A stretch of 64,000 nt of DNA. Source: Lachnospiraceae bacterium. GTDB taxonomy: Bacteria > Bacillota > Clostridia > Lachnospirales > Lachnospiraceae. The position numbers were made by a program, and so were the translations under genes. Positions 23,905 to 31,955 of this stretch are shown here, one piece after another. Position 1 is the first letter of the stretch, and each line of letters begins with the position of its first letter. The notes under the pieces were generated by a model, which was given only the letters and a program-made list of their open reading frames with translations, made no database searches and was not told where the DNA came from. Where the stretch lies: contig SVDN01000008.1 in the NCBI GenBank assembly GCA_015057825.1, positions 40,374 to 104,373 on the forward strand, read 5' to 3'.

Positions 23905-24993
23905 TTATACCAAAACGGATAGTGCTTCGTTAATTAATTCATCTGAAACTTCATCTGTTGTTGTTGCTTTTCCGAAGCTTGATAAGATTGTAAATTTAAG
24001 CTTTCCGTTATGGTTTTTCTTATCATGATGAATACTTGTAAAAAGCTGTTCTTTATTTTGAATAACATATTTTATCGGCAAATTCAAATCGCTTATAAGC
24101 TTAATTGAACTTTCATACTCATCATCCGAAATATTGCCCAATTTTTTGGAAATATAAAGGGCGCAACACATTCCCAGAGCTACGCATTCGCCATGAAAAA
24201 GCTTAAAATCACAGTCATTTTCAATGGCATGGCCGATAGTATGACCGAAGTTTAATATCATACGCTCACCCGCTTCTTTGAAATCAGACTCAACCACCAA
24301 TCTTTTTGCCTCGCAGCTTTCGTAAATAAGATGAGTCAATGCATCGGAATTCAAATTCATTATGTCATCAATATGAGTTTTTATCCAATCAAAGAAGTCT
24401 TTATTTTTAATAAAAGCATATTTAACCACTTCCGCGAGTCCTGAAACAAAGTCACGTTTTGTAAGGGTTTTAAGGCTTTCTGTATTGATGTATACAAGTT
24501 TGGGATTATAGAATGCCCCCACCATATTTTTATATTCTTTAAAATTAATTCCCGTTTTTCCGCCAACAGAGCTGTCAACTTGAGATAAAAGTGTTGTCGG
24601 TATCTGCAAAAAATCGATGCCTCTCATATAGGAGGATGCGGCAAAACCGGTCATATCGCCAACAATTCCGCCACCCAAAGCAATCAAAATATCCGAGCGG
24701 TCAAATGAATGCTCGATTAAAAAAGAATATATGTCGTTGATCGTATATATAGTTTTGCTATGCTCTCCCGGAACAAATGAAAAAGCAAATACATTATCGT
24801 TAATAGCTGATATAACATTTAAGAATGATTCCAGCTGGCATTCACTGACATTAATATCCGTAATTACGCAAATCTTTTTATTTTTAAATTTTTCGCCGTA
24901 TATCTCCAATAGCTTATCGCAAAGCAAATCATATGAATCATTTATTAAAATGTCATATGCGGAAATATTGTTAACATGAAGCTTATAGTTCAT
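23905..24993 (-). CDS. aroB: 3-dehydroquinate synthase
   Basis: This 362-residue enzyme makes 3-dehydroquinate from DAHP in the shikimate pathway, using NAD+ and a divalent metal. Hallmarks are FVPGEHSKT, GGGIVGDMTGFAASSYMRGIDF, PTTLLSQVDSSVGGKTGIN and the metal-binding LNFGHTIGHAIE with a later FHGECVALGM. No other shikimate gene is nearby. Confidence 0.97.
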   Translation of the reverse strand: MNYKLHVNNISAYDILINDSYDLLCDKLLEIYGEKFKNKKICVITDINVSECQLESFLNVISAINDNVFAFSFVPGEHSKTIYTINDIYSFLIEHSFDRSDILIALGGGIVGDMTGFAASSYMRGIDFLQIPTTLLSQVDSSVGGKTGINFKEYKNMVGAFYNPKLVYINTESLKTLTKRDFVSGLAEVVKYAFIKNKDFFDWIKTHIDDIMNLNSDALTHLIYESCEAKRLVVESDFKEAGERMILNFGHTIGHAIENDCDFKLFHGECVALGMCCALYISKKLGNISDDEYESSIKLISDLNLPIKYVIQNKEQLFTSIHHDKKNHNGKLKFTILSSFGKATTTDEVSDELINEALSVLV

Positions 24994-25064
24994 AAATTCC
25001 CTCTTTTAATATATTTTTTATCTAAGTTAAAGCATGTTTATTAAATTATAGTCGCTTATATATT

Positions 25065-25099
25065 AAATGGTTAACATAACTTTTTTATGTTAACCATTT
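25065..25099. terminator. Perfect AT-rich hairpin between sepF and aroB
   Basis: A 15-bp perfect stem AAATGGTTAACATAA / TTATGTTAACCATTT (25065-25079 and 25085-25099) with a 5-base loop lies downstream of sepF on the minus strand. No proper T-tract follows on either strand, so it may be a weak terminator or a protein-binding palindrome. Confidence 0.45.
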
Positions 25100-25140
25100 A
25101 TATTAGACAATCATTATTTAAACCTTATATTAATTAAATC

Positions 25141-25710
25141 TTAAAGCGGAATATCAAATCCACCGCTTGAAGAACCGCCCAAGAGTTCTTGGAAATCACC
25201 TGAAATATCAACGGTTGCCGGTGTTACGATAAAGATATAATTTGAAATCTTTTGTAAATTACCGTCAATCGAATAACAAGAACCCGAGCAAAAATCGATA
25301 ATTCTTTGAGCTATTTCCAAATGAAGGCCTTCCAAGTTTAAAATAACCGCACGACCGCTGAGAAGCGTATCCGTTATTTCTCTTGAATCTTCGATTGAAG
25401 TAGGTTTAATAACGCAAACTTCCATACCATTAGCACGTGATGAACGCATAGGTACTACTTTCGAAGCAGGCTTTGAAATCGGTTTTGATTTTTCGAAAGT
25501 TGATTTTGAAGGCTTTGGAGCCGGTTCATCAAAATCGTCGAAATCATCGAAATCTTTTTCCTCTTTTGACTTTCTGCTAAAGAATGATTTGGATTTTTTC
25601 TCGCTTATATCGTCATAATCATCTTCGTAATCATCTTCATAATCATCATAATCGTCATCGTCATCATCAAGACCAAAGATGTTTAAAAACTTATCGCCGA
25701 ATTTTCCCAT
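25141..25710 (-). CDS. sepF: Cell division protein SepF
   Basis: The 189-residue SepF anchors FtsZ to the membrane. It begins MGKFGDKFLNIFGL, the amphipathic membrane-targeting helix, followed by a very acidic linker (runs of Asp with DYDDYED-type repeats) and a Lys/Pro/Ser-rich stretch. The C-terminal dimerising domain is VCVIKPTSIEDSREITDTLLSGRAVILNLEGL...RIIDFCSGSCYSIDG. It is paired with yggS 25 bases upstream, as in most Firmicutes. Confidence 0.96.
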   Translation of the reverse strand: MGKFGDKFLNIFGLDDDDDDYDDYEDDYEDDYDDISEKKSKSFFSRKSKEEKDFDDFDDFDEPAPKPSKSTFEKSKPISKPASKVVPMRSSRANGMEVCVIKPTSIEDSREITDTLLSGRAVILNLEGLHLEIAQRIIDFCSGSCYSIDGNLQKISNYIFIVTPATVDISGDFQELLGGSSSGGFDIPL

Positions 25711-25735
25711 AATATGCTTGTCTCCTTAAATAATA

Positions 25736-26428
25736 CTAGCTATAAACTCTTTCACCAAATATACCCGTTCCGACTCTTACAAGAGTTGCTCCCTCTTCTA
25801 TGGCAATCTCGTAATCACCGGTCATACCCATTGAAAGCTCTTTCATTTCAACATTTTTTAAATTCAATTTTTCTATTTCCGTTGAAAGCTCTTTAAGTTT
25901 TTTGAAATAAACTCTGCACTCTTCCGGATTGTCTGTTGCAGGAGCAATGGTCATAAGACCTTTTACTCTTATATTTTCCAACTCGGAAACCGCTTTAATC
26001 AAATCAAAAACTTCTTCGTTGCTTGTACCGAACTTTGTTGATTCGTTGGAAACATTAACCTGAATCAAAATGTTGCTTATTAGATTATTCTTTTTAGAAT
26101 CATCATCAATTTGTTTGGCAAGTCTATAAGAATCAACAGAGTGAATCAAATCAACTTTACCAATAATATATTTTACCTTATTTCTTTGAAGATGTCCAAT
26201 AAAATGCCATTTTATATCGGAAGGAAGTTTGGGAATCTTATCGCTCAGCTCCTGAACCTTGTTTTCACCAAAATATCTGATGTTTTCATCATATGCTTTT
26301 TGTAAAATCTCTACAGGTTTTGTTTTACTTACTGCAATAAGTCTGACTTCGTTTCTGTCTCTGCCTGCTTTTTTGCACGCATTGACTATTTTATTCTCAA
26401 CTTCGGCTAAATTACTTTTAATGTCCAT
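25736..26428 (-). CDS. yggS: YggS-family PLP homeostasis protein
   Basis: This 230-residue PLP-binding TIM-barrel protein maintains pyridoxal-phosphate and amino-acid balance. The lysine that binds PLP is in RLIAVSKTKPVEI; FGENKVQEL, WHFIGHLQRNKVKYI and ELSMGMTGDYEIAIEEGATLVRVGTGIFG are family signatures. ATG 26428 is preferred; the in-frame TTG at 26440 lies in the GAGAG-type ribosome-binding region. It precedes sepF. Confidence 0.95.
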   Translation of the reverse strand: MDIKSNLAEVENKIVNACKKAGRDRNEVRLIAVSKTKPVEILQKAYDENIRYFGENKVQELSDKIPKLPSDIKWHFIGHLQRNKVKYIIGKVDLIHSVDSYRLAKQIDDDSKKNNLISNILIQVNVSNESTKFGTSNEEVFDLIKAVSELENIRVKGLMTIAPATDNPEECRVYFKKLKELSTEIEKLNLKNVEMKELSMGMTGDYEIAIEEGATLVRVGTGIFGERVYS

Positions 26429-26459
26429 AATTGCTCTCAATCTTTGATTCTTAGTTTAT

Positions 26460-27842
26460 TTATTGGAATACTACTTCGTTTTCCACAACGGTTGATGCAT
26501 CCAAAATTATATTATCATAATTTGCAAGACCATAGTAGGTATTCTCATCCACTATGTAGTATTCATTGGCTTCAGCAATAATATCGATTAATCTGAAGCT
26601 GGTGTAGCCGGCATTAACATTATATACGCCTTGCAAACTTTCCGTGGCGGATACTTGATAAGTAGACGTGGAATCATTCATAACCACTATATCTCCGGAT
26701 GATAGAACATCATCATCGATGTAATAATAATCATCGGTCTGTTTATATATTGTCGGTGTAACAAATACCACGGAAGTCGATCCGTCTTCATTAAATTGCT
26801 GCTTGTTAAAACCAACTTCGTTTGAATCTCCACCCTTGCTTGCATATGCCGTAGGAATTACGTAAAAATCCTTTGTGGTAACGGAAGATTTGGGAATTTT
26901 AAAACCTTCACTGCTGTCTTTGTAAATACATACATCCAAAAATCTTTCCGATAAATATCTTACCATATATTTATCAAATTTAAACTTTCCGAATTGTTGG
27001 TCACCGATGCTTATGATTTCAAAATCGGCATTGGTTACCAAATCATCGTTTAAGATCTTGATTTTTAGTGATGTTTTGTCTTTGTATTCCTCCACATCTT
27101 CATCGGAAAGTGGTATATACAAATACCAGGTTTCGCTTGTAATTATTTTAAATATAGGAGCACCTTCTTCAACCAAATCATTAGACCCTATATTTTTCTT
27201 TTTGTAATCCGCCGAAAAAATGTCATTTGTAATATCTGACTCGCTTATCCCTTCCATGCCATCCGTATAGTGAGTCATGGTGCCGGAAACGGGTGATGTT
27301 ACAAAGTTTATATTGAATCCGCCGTTTGAATTGATTTGTTCGATAATTGTATTTGTGATATTATCGATAAGTTGCGAATTCAGATTATATTTAAAATCAT
27401 AAACCTCATCAAAGTCGATTTCATTAAACTTATTATTAAATTGGGAAATAGTAGCATTAATAGTTCCCGATTTGTCGGAAATAAGAGCCTCATCCCCTGC
27501 GGCCGCTTCCTTCAAAGCATCATTTACATAACCGCTTTCGTCGATTGCGTATACCTTTCCACCTATGGGAACGGAACTGGCTTCGCCGGAATAAAAATTA
27601 ATATAGCCGGATTTTTCGGCAGTGGTAACGCTTTCGGATCTCAATATCAAAGCTTTGTATTCGGATGAGAATTCGTTAGCGCTTTGTCCCTTTACGACTT
27701 CGTAAATGGTAATTTTATCCCTTGATAAAGTTATTAATGAAAATATTATTAAATATAAAAATATAGCAGTACAAATTACGACGCCTACATTTATATTTAT
27801 AGGACGTCGAAATTTTACTACATTGCTATGTTTTTTTGACAT
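26460..27842 (-). CDS. HlyD/membrane-fusion-like protein of the sepF neighbourhood
   Basis: The 460-residue protein has a short cytoplasmic N-terminus, one membrane segment (about 18-42, INVGVVICTAIFLYLIIFSLITL) and a large extracytoplasmic region. The segment after the membrane (ALILRSESVTTAEKSGYINFYSGEASSVPIGGKVYAID) looks like the barrel-sandwich hybrid of HlyD-type adaptors. No ABC or RND transporter gene is adjacent. Related proteins lie upstream of yggS-sepF in Clostridia, so an envelope or division role is plausible (inference). Confidence 0.75.
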   Translation of the reverse strand: MSKKHSNVVKFRRPININVGVVICTAIFLYLIIFSLITLSRDKITIYEVVKGQSANEFSSEYKALILRSESVTTAEKSGYINFYSGEASSVPIGGKVYAIDESGYVNDALKEAAAGDEALISDKSGTINATISQFNNKFNEIDFDEVYDFKYNLNSQLIDNITNTIIEQINSNGGFNINFVTSPVSGTMTHYTDGMEGISESDITNDIFSADYKKKNIGSNDLVEEGAPIFKIITSETWYLYIPLSDEDVEEYKDKTSLKIKILNDDLVTNADFEIISIGDQQFGKFKFDKYMVRYLSERFLDVCIYKDSSEGFKIPKSSVTTKDFYVIPTAYASKGGDSNEVGFNKQQFNEDGSTSVVFVTPTIYKQTDDYYYIDDDVLSSGDIVVMNDSTSTYQVSATESLQGVYNVNAGYTSFRLIDIIAEANEYYIVDENTYYGLANYDNIILDASTVVENEVVFQ

Positions 27843-27873
27843 TTGTTAAGCCTTCGTTATCAAAAGCTGCCAA

Positions 27874-28296
27874 TTATAATGCAGCGATGATTGCACCTTT
27901 GTATTTTTCCGGTATTCTGCTGATATTTGAAGAAACGCTTAAAATAAAATCAACATTTGAACTGTTTGAAAATTCCTGCATTTCATCAAATATAGGTTCT
28001 AAGTCGGCCTTAAAATCACAGTCCGACATAGTTAAAAATCCGTCAATGTAAATCGCGTTGATATCGTGATTGCCTGCAACCAAACCGCATACAAAACCTT
28101 TTAAAGTCTTGTTGTTGAATTCACAATAATCCGAAACATCACAAAGACGAATTTTCTTATCTAAATCATATATATGTTTTTTATTCTTATCAAGATAAAC
28201 AATCAAGCCATTATCGGTTTTTGCCTGAGTGTTTGCGTGTTCAAGCAAAACTTTTGTTTTGCCTTTTCCATTTTCCCCTACAACAAATTTTAACAT
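27874..28296 (-). CDS. Small P-loop protein of unknown function
   Basis: The 140-residue protein begins MLKFVVGENGKGKTK, a good Walker A (7-14), followed by a Walker-B-like NAIYIDGF around residue 86 and a hydrophobic FILSVSS strand. It is smaller than most P-loop ATPases, with no signature or arginine-finger motif that I recognise. It starts 31 bases upstream of the HlyD-like gene in the same direction, behind AGGAGG (28305-28310), and is preceded by a palindromic repeat cluster. Function not recognised; ATP or GTP binding is inferred. Confidence 0.75.
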   Translation of the reverse strand: MLKFVVGENGKGKTKVLLEHANTQAKTDNGLIVYLDKNKKHIYDLDKKIRLCDVSDYCEFNNKTLKGFVCGLVAGNHDINAIYIDGFLTMSDCDFKADLEPIFDEMQEFSNSSNVDFILSVSSNISRIPEKYKGAIIAAL

Positions 28297-28312
28297 AATA
28301 CCATCCTCCTAT

Positions 28313-28500
28313 GGCACGAGCTTTAGCTCGTGTTTCGAACGTAGTGAGAAATTCGCGTTAGCGAACCCTAATTGTCCTTGTTACATTTGGCACGAGCTTT
28401 AGCTCGTGTTTCGAACTGAGTTAGAAATTCGCGTTAGCGAACCCTACGCGTTAGCGAACCTCTGTTGTCCTTGTTACATTTGCTACGAGCATTAGCCCGT
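28313..28500. repeat. Three tandem copies of a palindromic intergenic repeat
   Basis: Units start at 28313, 28389 and 28482. Each begins GCACGAGC-TTTA-GCTCGTG (hairpin), then TTCGAAC, then TTCGC-GTTA-GCGAA (second hairpin), then TGTCCTTGTTACATTT. Units 1 and 2 are 76 bases apart and nearly identical; unit 2 carries an extra GCGTTAGCGAACC; unit 3 is decayed and truncated against mgsA. The cluster fills the gap between mgsA and the P-loop gene and lies just upstream of that gene's Shine-Dalgarno site. Confidence 0.85.
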
Positions 28501-28509
28501 ATCGGCAAG

Positions 28510-28917
28510 TTATCTGTATGCATCTCTCCAATCAAGGTCTCCACGATCAAGAGCCTTAATCAAAAGTTCCGCAGTTGCAAGATTTGTTGCCAATGGTATG
28601 TTATGCATATCACATAACATAAAAAGTCTTCCTGTGTCCGGCTCGTGTGTGTTTGGAGCCACGGGATCTCTTAAGAAAAACACAACATCAATTTGATTGC
28701 ACTCTATTTGTGCCCCCAGTTGTCTGTCGCCTCCCAAGTGACCTGCAAGGAATTTGTGGATTTCTAAATGTGTAACATCTTCAATCAATTGACCGGTTGT
28801 ACCTGTTGCATATAATTCGTGTTTTGCTAAAATCCCCCTGTATGCAATACAAAAATTCTGCATCAGCTTTTTCTTTGAATCATGAGCAATTAATCCGATG
28901 TTCAATTTAGTGTTCAC
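28510..28917 (-). CDS. mgsA: Methylglyoxal synthase
   Basis: This 135-residue enzyme converts dihydroxyacetone phosphate to methylglyoxal. It shows NIGLIAHDSKKK, TGTTGQLIED, the catalytic-loop GHLGGDRQLGAQI and FLRDPVAPNTHEPD. Its start overlaps the rodA stop by 4 bases (28914-28917), so the two are translationally coupled, a common arrangement in Clostridia. Its 3' end abuts the repeat cluster. Confidence 0.97.
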   Translation of the reverse strand: MNTKLNIGLIAHDSKKKLMQNFCIAYRGILAKHELYATGTTGQLIEDVTHLEIHKFLAGHLGGDRQLGAQIECNQIDVVFFLRDPVAPNTHEPDTGRLFMLCDMHNIPLATNLATAELLIKALDRGDLDWRDAYR

Positions 28918-30098
28918 CTCCTGCCAAAACGAATTTTTTCGCGTTGCAAACTAACATTTAATACCAATCCCACACCGATGAAAAGGCAAACCAAAGATGT
29001 TTGACCATAGCTTACGAAAGGAAGCGGCAAACCGGTATTCGGTATAAGCATAGTCGCAACGGCTATGTTAATAAATGACTGAAAAGCTATCCAGGATCCA
29101 AATCCAATACATATTATTTTCCCTTCCAGGGTGGATGCCCTTAGCCCCGTCATCATACATTCAAAAACAATTAACGCAATTAAAACAATAACTGCCGTGG
29201 TTCCTATAAAACCAAGTTCTTCGCCGACAATTGTAAAAATAAAGTCGGTCTGTGGCTCCGAAATATAATTACCGTTTTTAACACTGGTAGTTTCGTCGTT
29301 ATTAAGCCCCTTTCCGGTAAGTCCGCCGGAACCGATGGCCATAACCGAATTTTCCTGCTGGTATCTTATACGAGCCGCTTCGGAATTTTCTTCGTCATAA
29401 AAGCCTATAATACGGTCATATTGATACTTTTCGATAATATTGTTTTCTCGCGGAAGTGCAAGAATAACACAAAGTAAAACAATAGCCAAGGGGACGATAA
29501 TAGCCAAGAATATTCCAATAATTTTATAGCTTAATCCACATATAAATATTATAGCACAAAACGTCAGAAAAATAACTATTGTTGTTGATAAATCCGGTTG
29601 CTTGTAAATTAACAGAGCCGGCGCCGCAAATAAAGCAATAGCAACAAGAACAAACTTTATATCTTTAAGTTTATCCTTGTATTTTGCCAAAAATGCCGCA
29701 AAGAATAATATCAAAATAATTTTTGACAATTCCGAAGGCTGAAATTGAAAGCCACCGATAACAATCCATCTTTTCGCACCGCCAACTTCGTTTCCGAGCG
29801 GTGTAAATTTAATTGCCAACAAAACAAGTAAATTAAGGATGTAGAAAATCCAATAAAATCGAAGAACAAACTTGTAGTTTAAAAGACCTACCACAACCAT
29901 TACAACAAGTCCCACAACAAGGCCTTGTGTTTGGCTGACATCATAATTAAACTTTGATGCACTGCCGATTACATTGATGCCTAAAATGGTCAATATAAGA
30001 ACAAAAACAATCAGTCTTATATTTAAGGCCGAATAGTTATACTTCTTTATATTTGAAATGGCAGATTCAAATAAATCCACAAAAAATGTCTTAAGCAT
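28914..30098 (-). CDS. rodA: RodA peptidoglycan glycosyltransferase (SEDS family)
   Basis: The 394-residue SEDS protein has about 10 membrane segments and polymerises lipid II during elongation with PBP2. Family signatures include GGAKRWI, QPSELSKIILILFFA, KQPDLSTTIVIF, PQTDFIFTIVGEELGF and the C-terminal TGLPLPFVSYGQTSL. It lies downstream of mreBCD-PBP2-minCDE, so the elongation machinery is clustered. RodA rather than FtsW/SpoVE is inferred from this context. Confidence 0.95.
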   Translation of the reverse strand: MLKTFFVDLFESAISNIKKYNYSALNIRLIVFVLILTILGINVIGSASKFNYDVSQTQGLVVGLVVMVVVGLLNYKFVLRFYWIFYILNLLVLLAIKFTPLGNEVGGAKRWIVIGGFQFQPSELSKIILILFFAAFLAKYKDKLKDIKFVLVAIALFAAPALLIYKQPDLSTTIVIFLTFCAIIFICGLSYKIIGIFLAIIVPLAIVLLCVILALPRENNIIEKYQYDRIIGFYDEENSEAARIRYQQENSVMAIGSGGLTGKGLNNDETTSVKNGNYISEPQTDFIFTIVGEELGFIGTTAVIVLIALIVFECMMTGLRASTLEGKIICIGFGSWIAFQSFINIAVATMLIPNTGLPLPFVSYGQTSLVCLFIGVGLVLNVSLQREKIRFGRR

Positions 30099-30134
30099 TT
30101 TAAGTACTACTCCGTTTCTGTTGGCAAGTATAAA

Positions 30135-30407
30135 TTAAACGTTATGTTTAACCTCTTTAATCGGAATATTGGCAAATAATGCAGGTGCATTACCTTCTTC
30201 ACCGTTTTGACCCGCGGTTGTAATTTGAATATCCAATCCGTCATAGTCAATTTCCATATATTTTGAGATACAACTAATGATATCTCTTTTTAACATTTCC
30301 ATAACCTCCGGGGAACATTTAGCTCTGTCTGATACAAGTAAAAATTTAAGTCTGTCTTTTGCCACATCCCCTGAGGTTTTCTTTTTAAACAAATCAAAAA
30401 CGCTCAT
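30135..30407 (-). CDS. minE: Cell division topological specificity factor MinE
   Basis: The 90-residue MinE has the N-terminal FDLFKKKTS amphipathic segment and VAKDRLKFLLVSDRAKCSPEVMEMLKRDIISCISKYMEID, which covers the MinD-stimulating and dimerising regions. It drives MinD release from the membrane and oscillation of MinCD. It follows minD by 37 bases in the same direction. Confidence 0.95.
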   Translation of the reverse strand: MSVFDLFKKKTSGDVAKDRLKFLLVSDRAKCSPEVMEMLKRDIISCISKYMEIDYDGLDIQITTAGQNGEEGNAPALFANIPIKEVKHNV

Positions 30408-30444
30408 AATATTCCTCCGATAAAAACTTTAACTGTATGATTGG

Positions 30445-31233
30445 TTATTTCTTAAATACGCCCGCAAGTTTTGAGAAGAAGCCTTGTTTGGTTTCCAAAT
30501 TGAGGAAAGGTACTTCTTCCCCCATAATTCTGTGGCAAATATTCATAAATGCTTTACCCGAAAGACAATCCGTTCCAACCAATGGCTCACCGTGGTTGGT
30601 TGAAATAACGATGTTCTCGTCATCCGGTACGGCACCTATAAGATCGATTGAAAGAATATCAACAACATCTTCAATAGACATCATATCACCGCGCTTAACC
30701 ATGTCCATTCTCAAACGGTTAACAATCAAATGCTGCTTTTTGATATTATTGGCTTCTAACAGTCCGATAATTCTGTCAGCATCGCGAATTGCCGAAACTT
30801 CCGGTGTTGTAACAATAAGAGCTCTGTCGGCACCTGCAATGGCATTCTTAAAGCCTTGTTCGATTCCGGCAGGACAGTCAAGAATAATATAATCAAATTC
30901 TTCTCTTAATTCGTTGATAAGAGCCTGCATCTGTTCCGGTGTAACGCTTGTTTTATCTCTTGTCTGTGCCGAAGGTAAAAGAAATAGATTGTTAAGTTTT
31001 TTGTCTTTGATCATTGCCTGCTTTGCACGACAATTTCCTTCAACTACATCAACAAGGTTGTATACTATTCTGTTTTCGAGACCCATAACCACGTCAAGGT
31101 TTCTGAGTCCTATATCTGTATCGATAAGGACAACTTTTTTGCCAAGTGTGGCGAGTCCGGTACCGATATTTGCAGATGTTGTTGTTTTACCAACGCCACC
31201 TTTTCCGCTTGTTACTACAATAACTTCACTCAT
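30445..31233 (-). CDS. minD: Septum site-determining ATPase MinD
   Basis: The 262-residue ParA-type ATPase carries the deviant Walker A GKGGVGKTT, LIDTDIGLRNLD, the switch DCPAGIEQGF and a C-terminal amphipathic helix (FFSKLAGVFKK) for membrane binding. It recruits MinC to poles. It lies between minC and minE. Confidence 0.98.
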   Translation of the reverse strand: MSEVIVVTSGKGGVGKTTTSANIGTGLATLGKKVVLIDTDIGLRNLDVVMGLENRIVYNLVDVVEGNCRAKQAMIKDKKLNNLFLLPSAQTRDKTSVTPEQMQALINELREEFDYIILDCPAGIEQGFKNAIAGADRALIVTTPEVSAIRDADRIIGLLEANNIKKQHLIVNRLRMDMVKRGDMMSIEDVVDILSIDLIGAVPDDENIVISTNHGEPLVGTDCLSGKAFMNICHRIMGEEVPFLNLETKQGFFSKLAGVFKK

Positions 31234-31245
31234 AAATTTCCTCCT

Positions 31246-31914
31246 CTATATTTCAATGTCGTTAAGTACATCTTTGTTTAGTGGTTCTATATAAATATTG
31301 TCATCTTCCACGAAGGCAATTTTTACATCAATAGCCTTTTTTCCTTTAAAAGCATAATCAGGACTTCTTGCGATTATATCACAAATTTTGATTTGTATAG
31401 GTTGCATATCAAGTGCTATTACAAAGGACTTTTCATTGCCCTTGCCGCCCGCGAATACAATACCTTTAAGAGTTCCTATAACAACTACGCTGCCACCGGC
31501 AACAACCTTGCCTCCTGGATTTACATCACCGATAATAACCAAGCTGTTGGGACTTTCAAGAACCTGACCGCTTCTAACTGTTCCCTTGTAAAACTGTGCC
31601 ATTTGAGAATTAATATTTGAAATTCCCTCATTAACAAGGTTTTTGTATTCTTTTTCCTTTTCGTTTCCGCCTTCGGAAATGCAAACAATATTAAGATCCG
31701 AGTTTTCGGAAATGATATCAATCAGCTCTACTTGTTCGTCATCGCTCAGTTGTCTTCCTTCAAATTCAAGCGCTACGGAAGAATCCTTAAAAAAACCGGC
31801 GGATGATTTGAACTTTTTTGCAACCAAATCTTTAAGTTCGTCAAAAGATATCTTGTCATCCAAAACAAGTTTGATACCGTTTTTGTTTCCCTTGATTATT
31901 ACATTTCCTTTCAA
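31246..31914 (-). CDS. minC: Septum site-determining protein MinC
   Basis: This 222-residue division inhibitor has an N-terminal domain (about 1-100) that acts on FtsZ and a C-terminal beta-helix (about 110-205) starting TVRSGQVLESPNSLVIIGDVNPGGKVVAGGSVVVIGTLKGIVFAG, which binds MinD. It is followed closely by minD and preceded by the PBP2 gene. A natural minCDE operon fused to the mre cluster is typical for Clostridia. Confidence 0.95.
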   Translation of the reverse strand: MKGNVIIKGNKNGIKLVLDDKISFDELKDLVAKKFKSSAGFFKDSSVALEFEGRQLSDDEQVELIDIISENSDLNIVCISEGGNEKEKEYKNLVNEGISNINSQMAQFYKGTVRSGQVLESPNSLVIIGDVNPGGKVVAGGSVVVIGTLKGIVFAGGKGNEKSFVIALDMQPIQIKICDIIARSPDYAFKGKKAIDVKIAFVEDDNIYIEPLNKDVLNDIEI

Positions 31915-31955
31915 TGATTATATCCCCTTTCAAAGCGCTTCTCCAAAGCGTTATC

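Noticed and set aside
28313..28500. CRISPR-like array
   Set aside because: Only three units, each itself palindromic, with no unique spacers of constant length and no cas genes.
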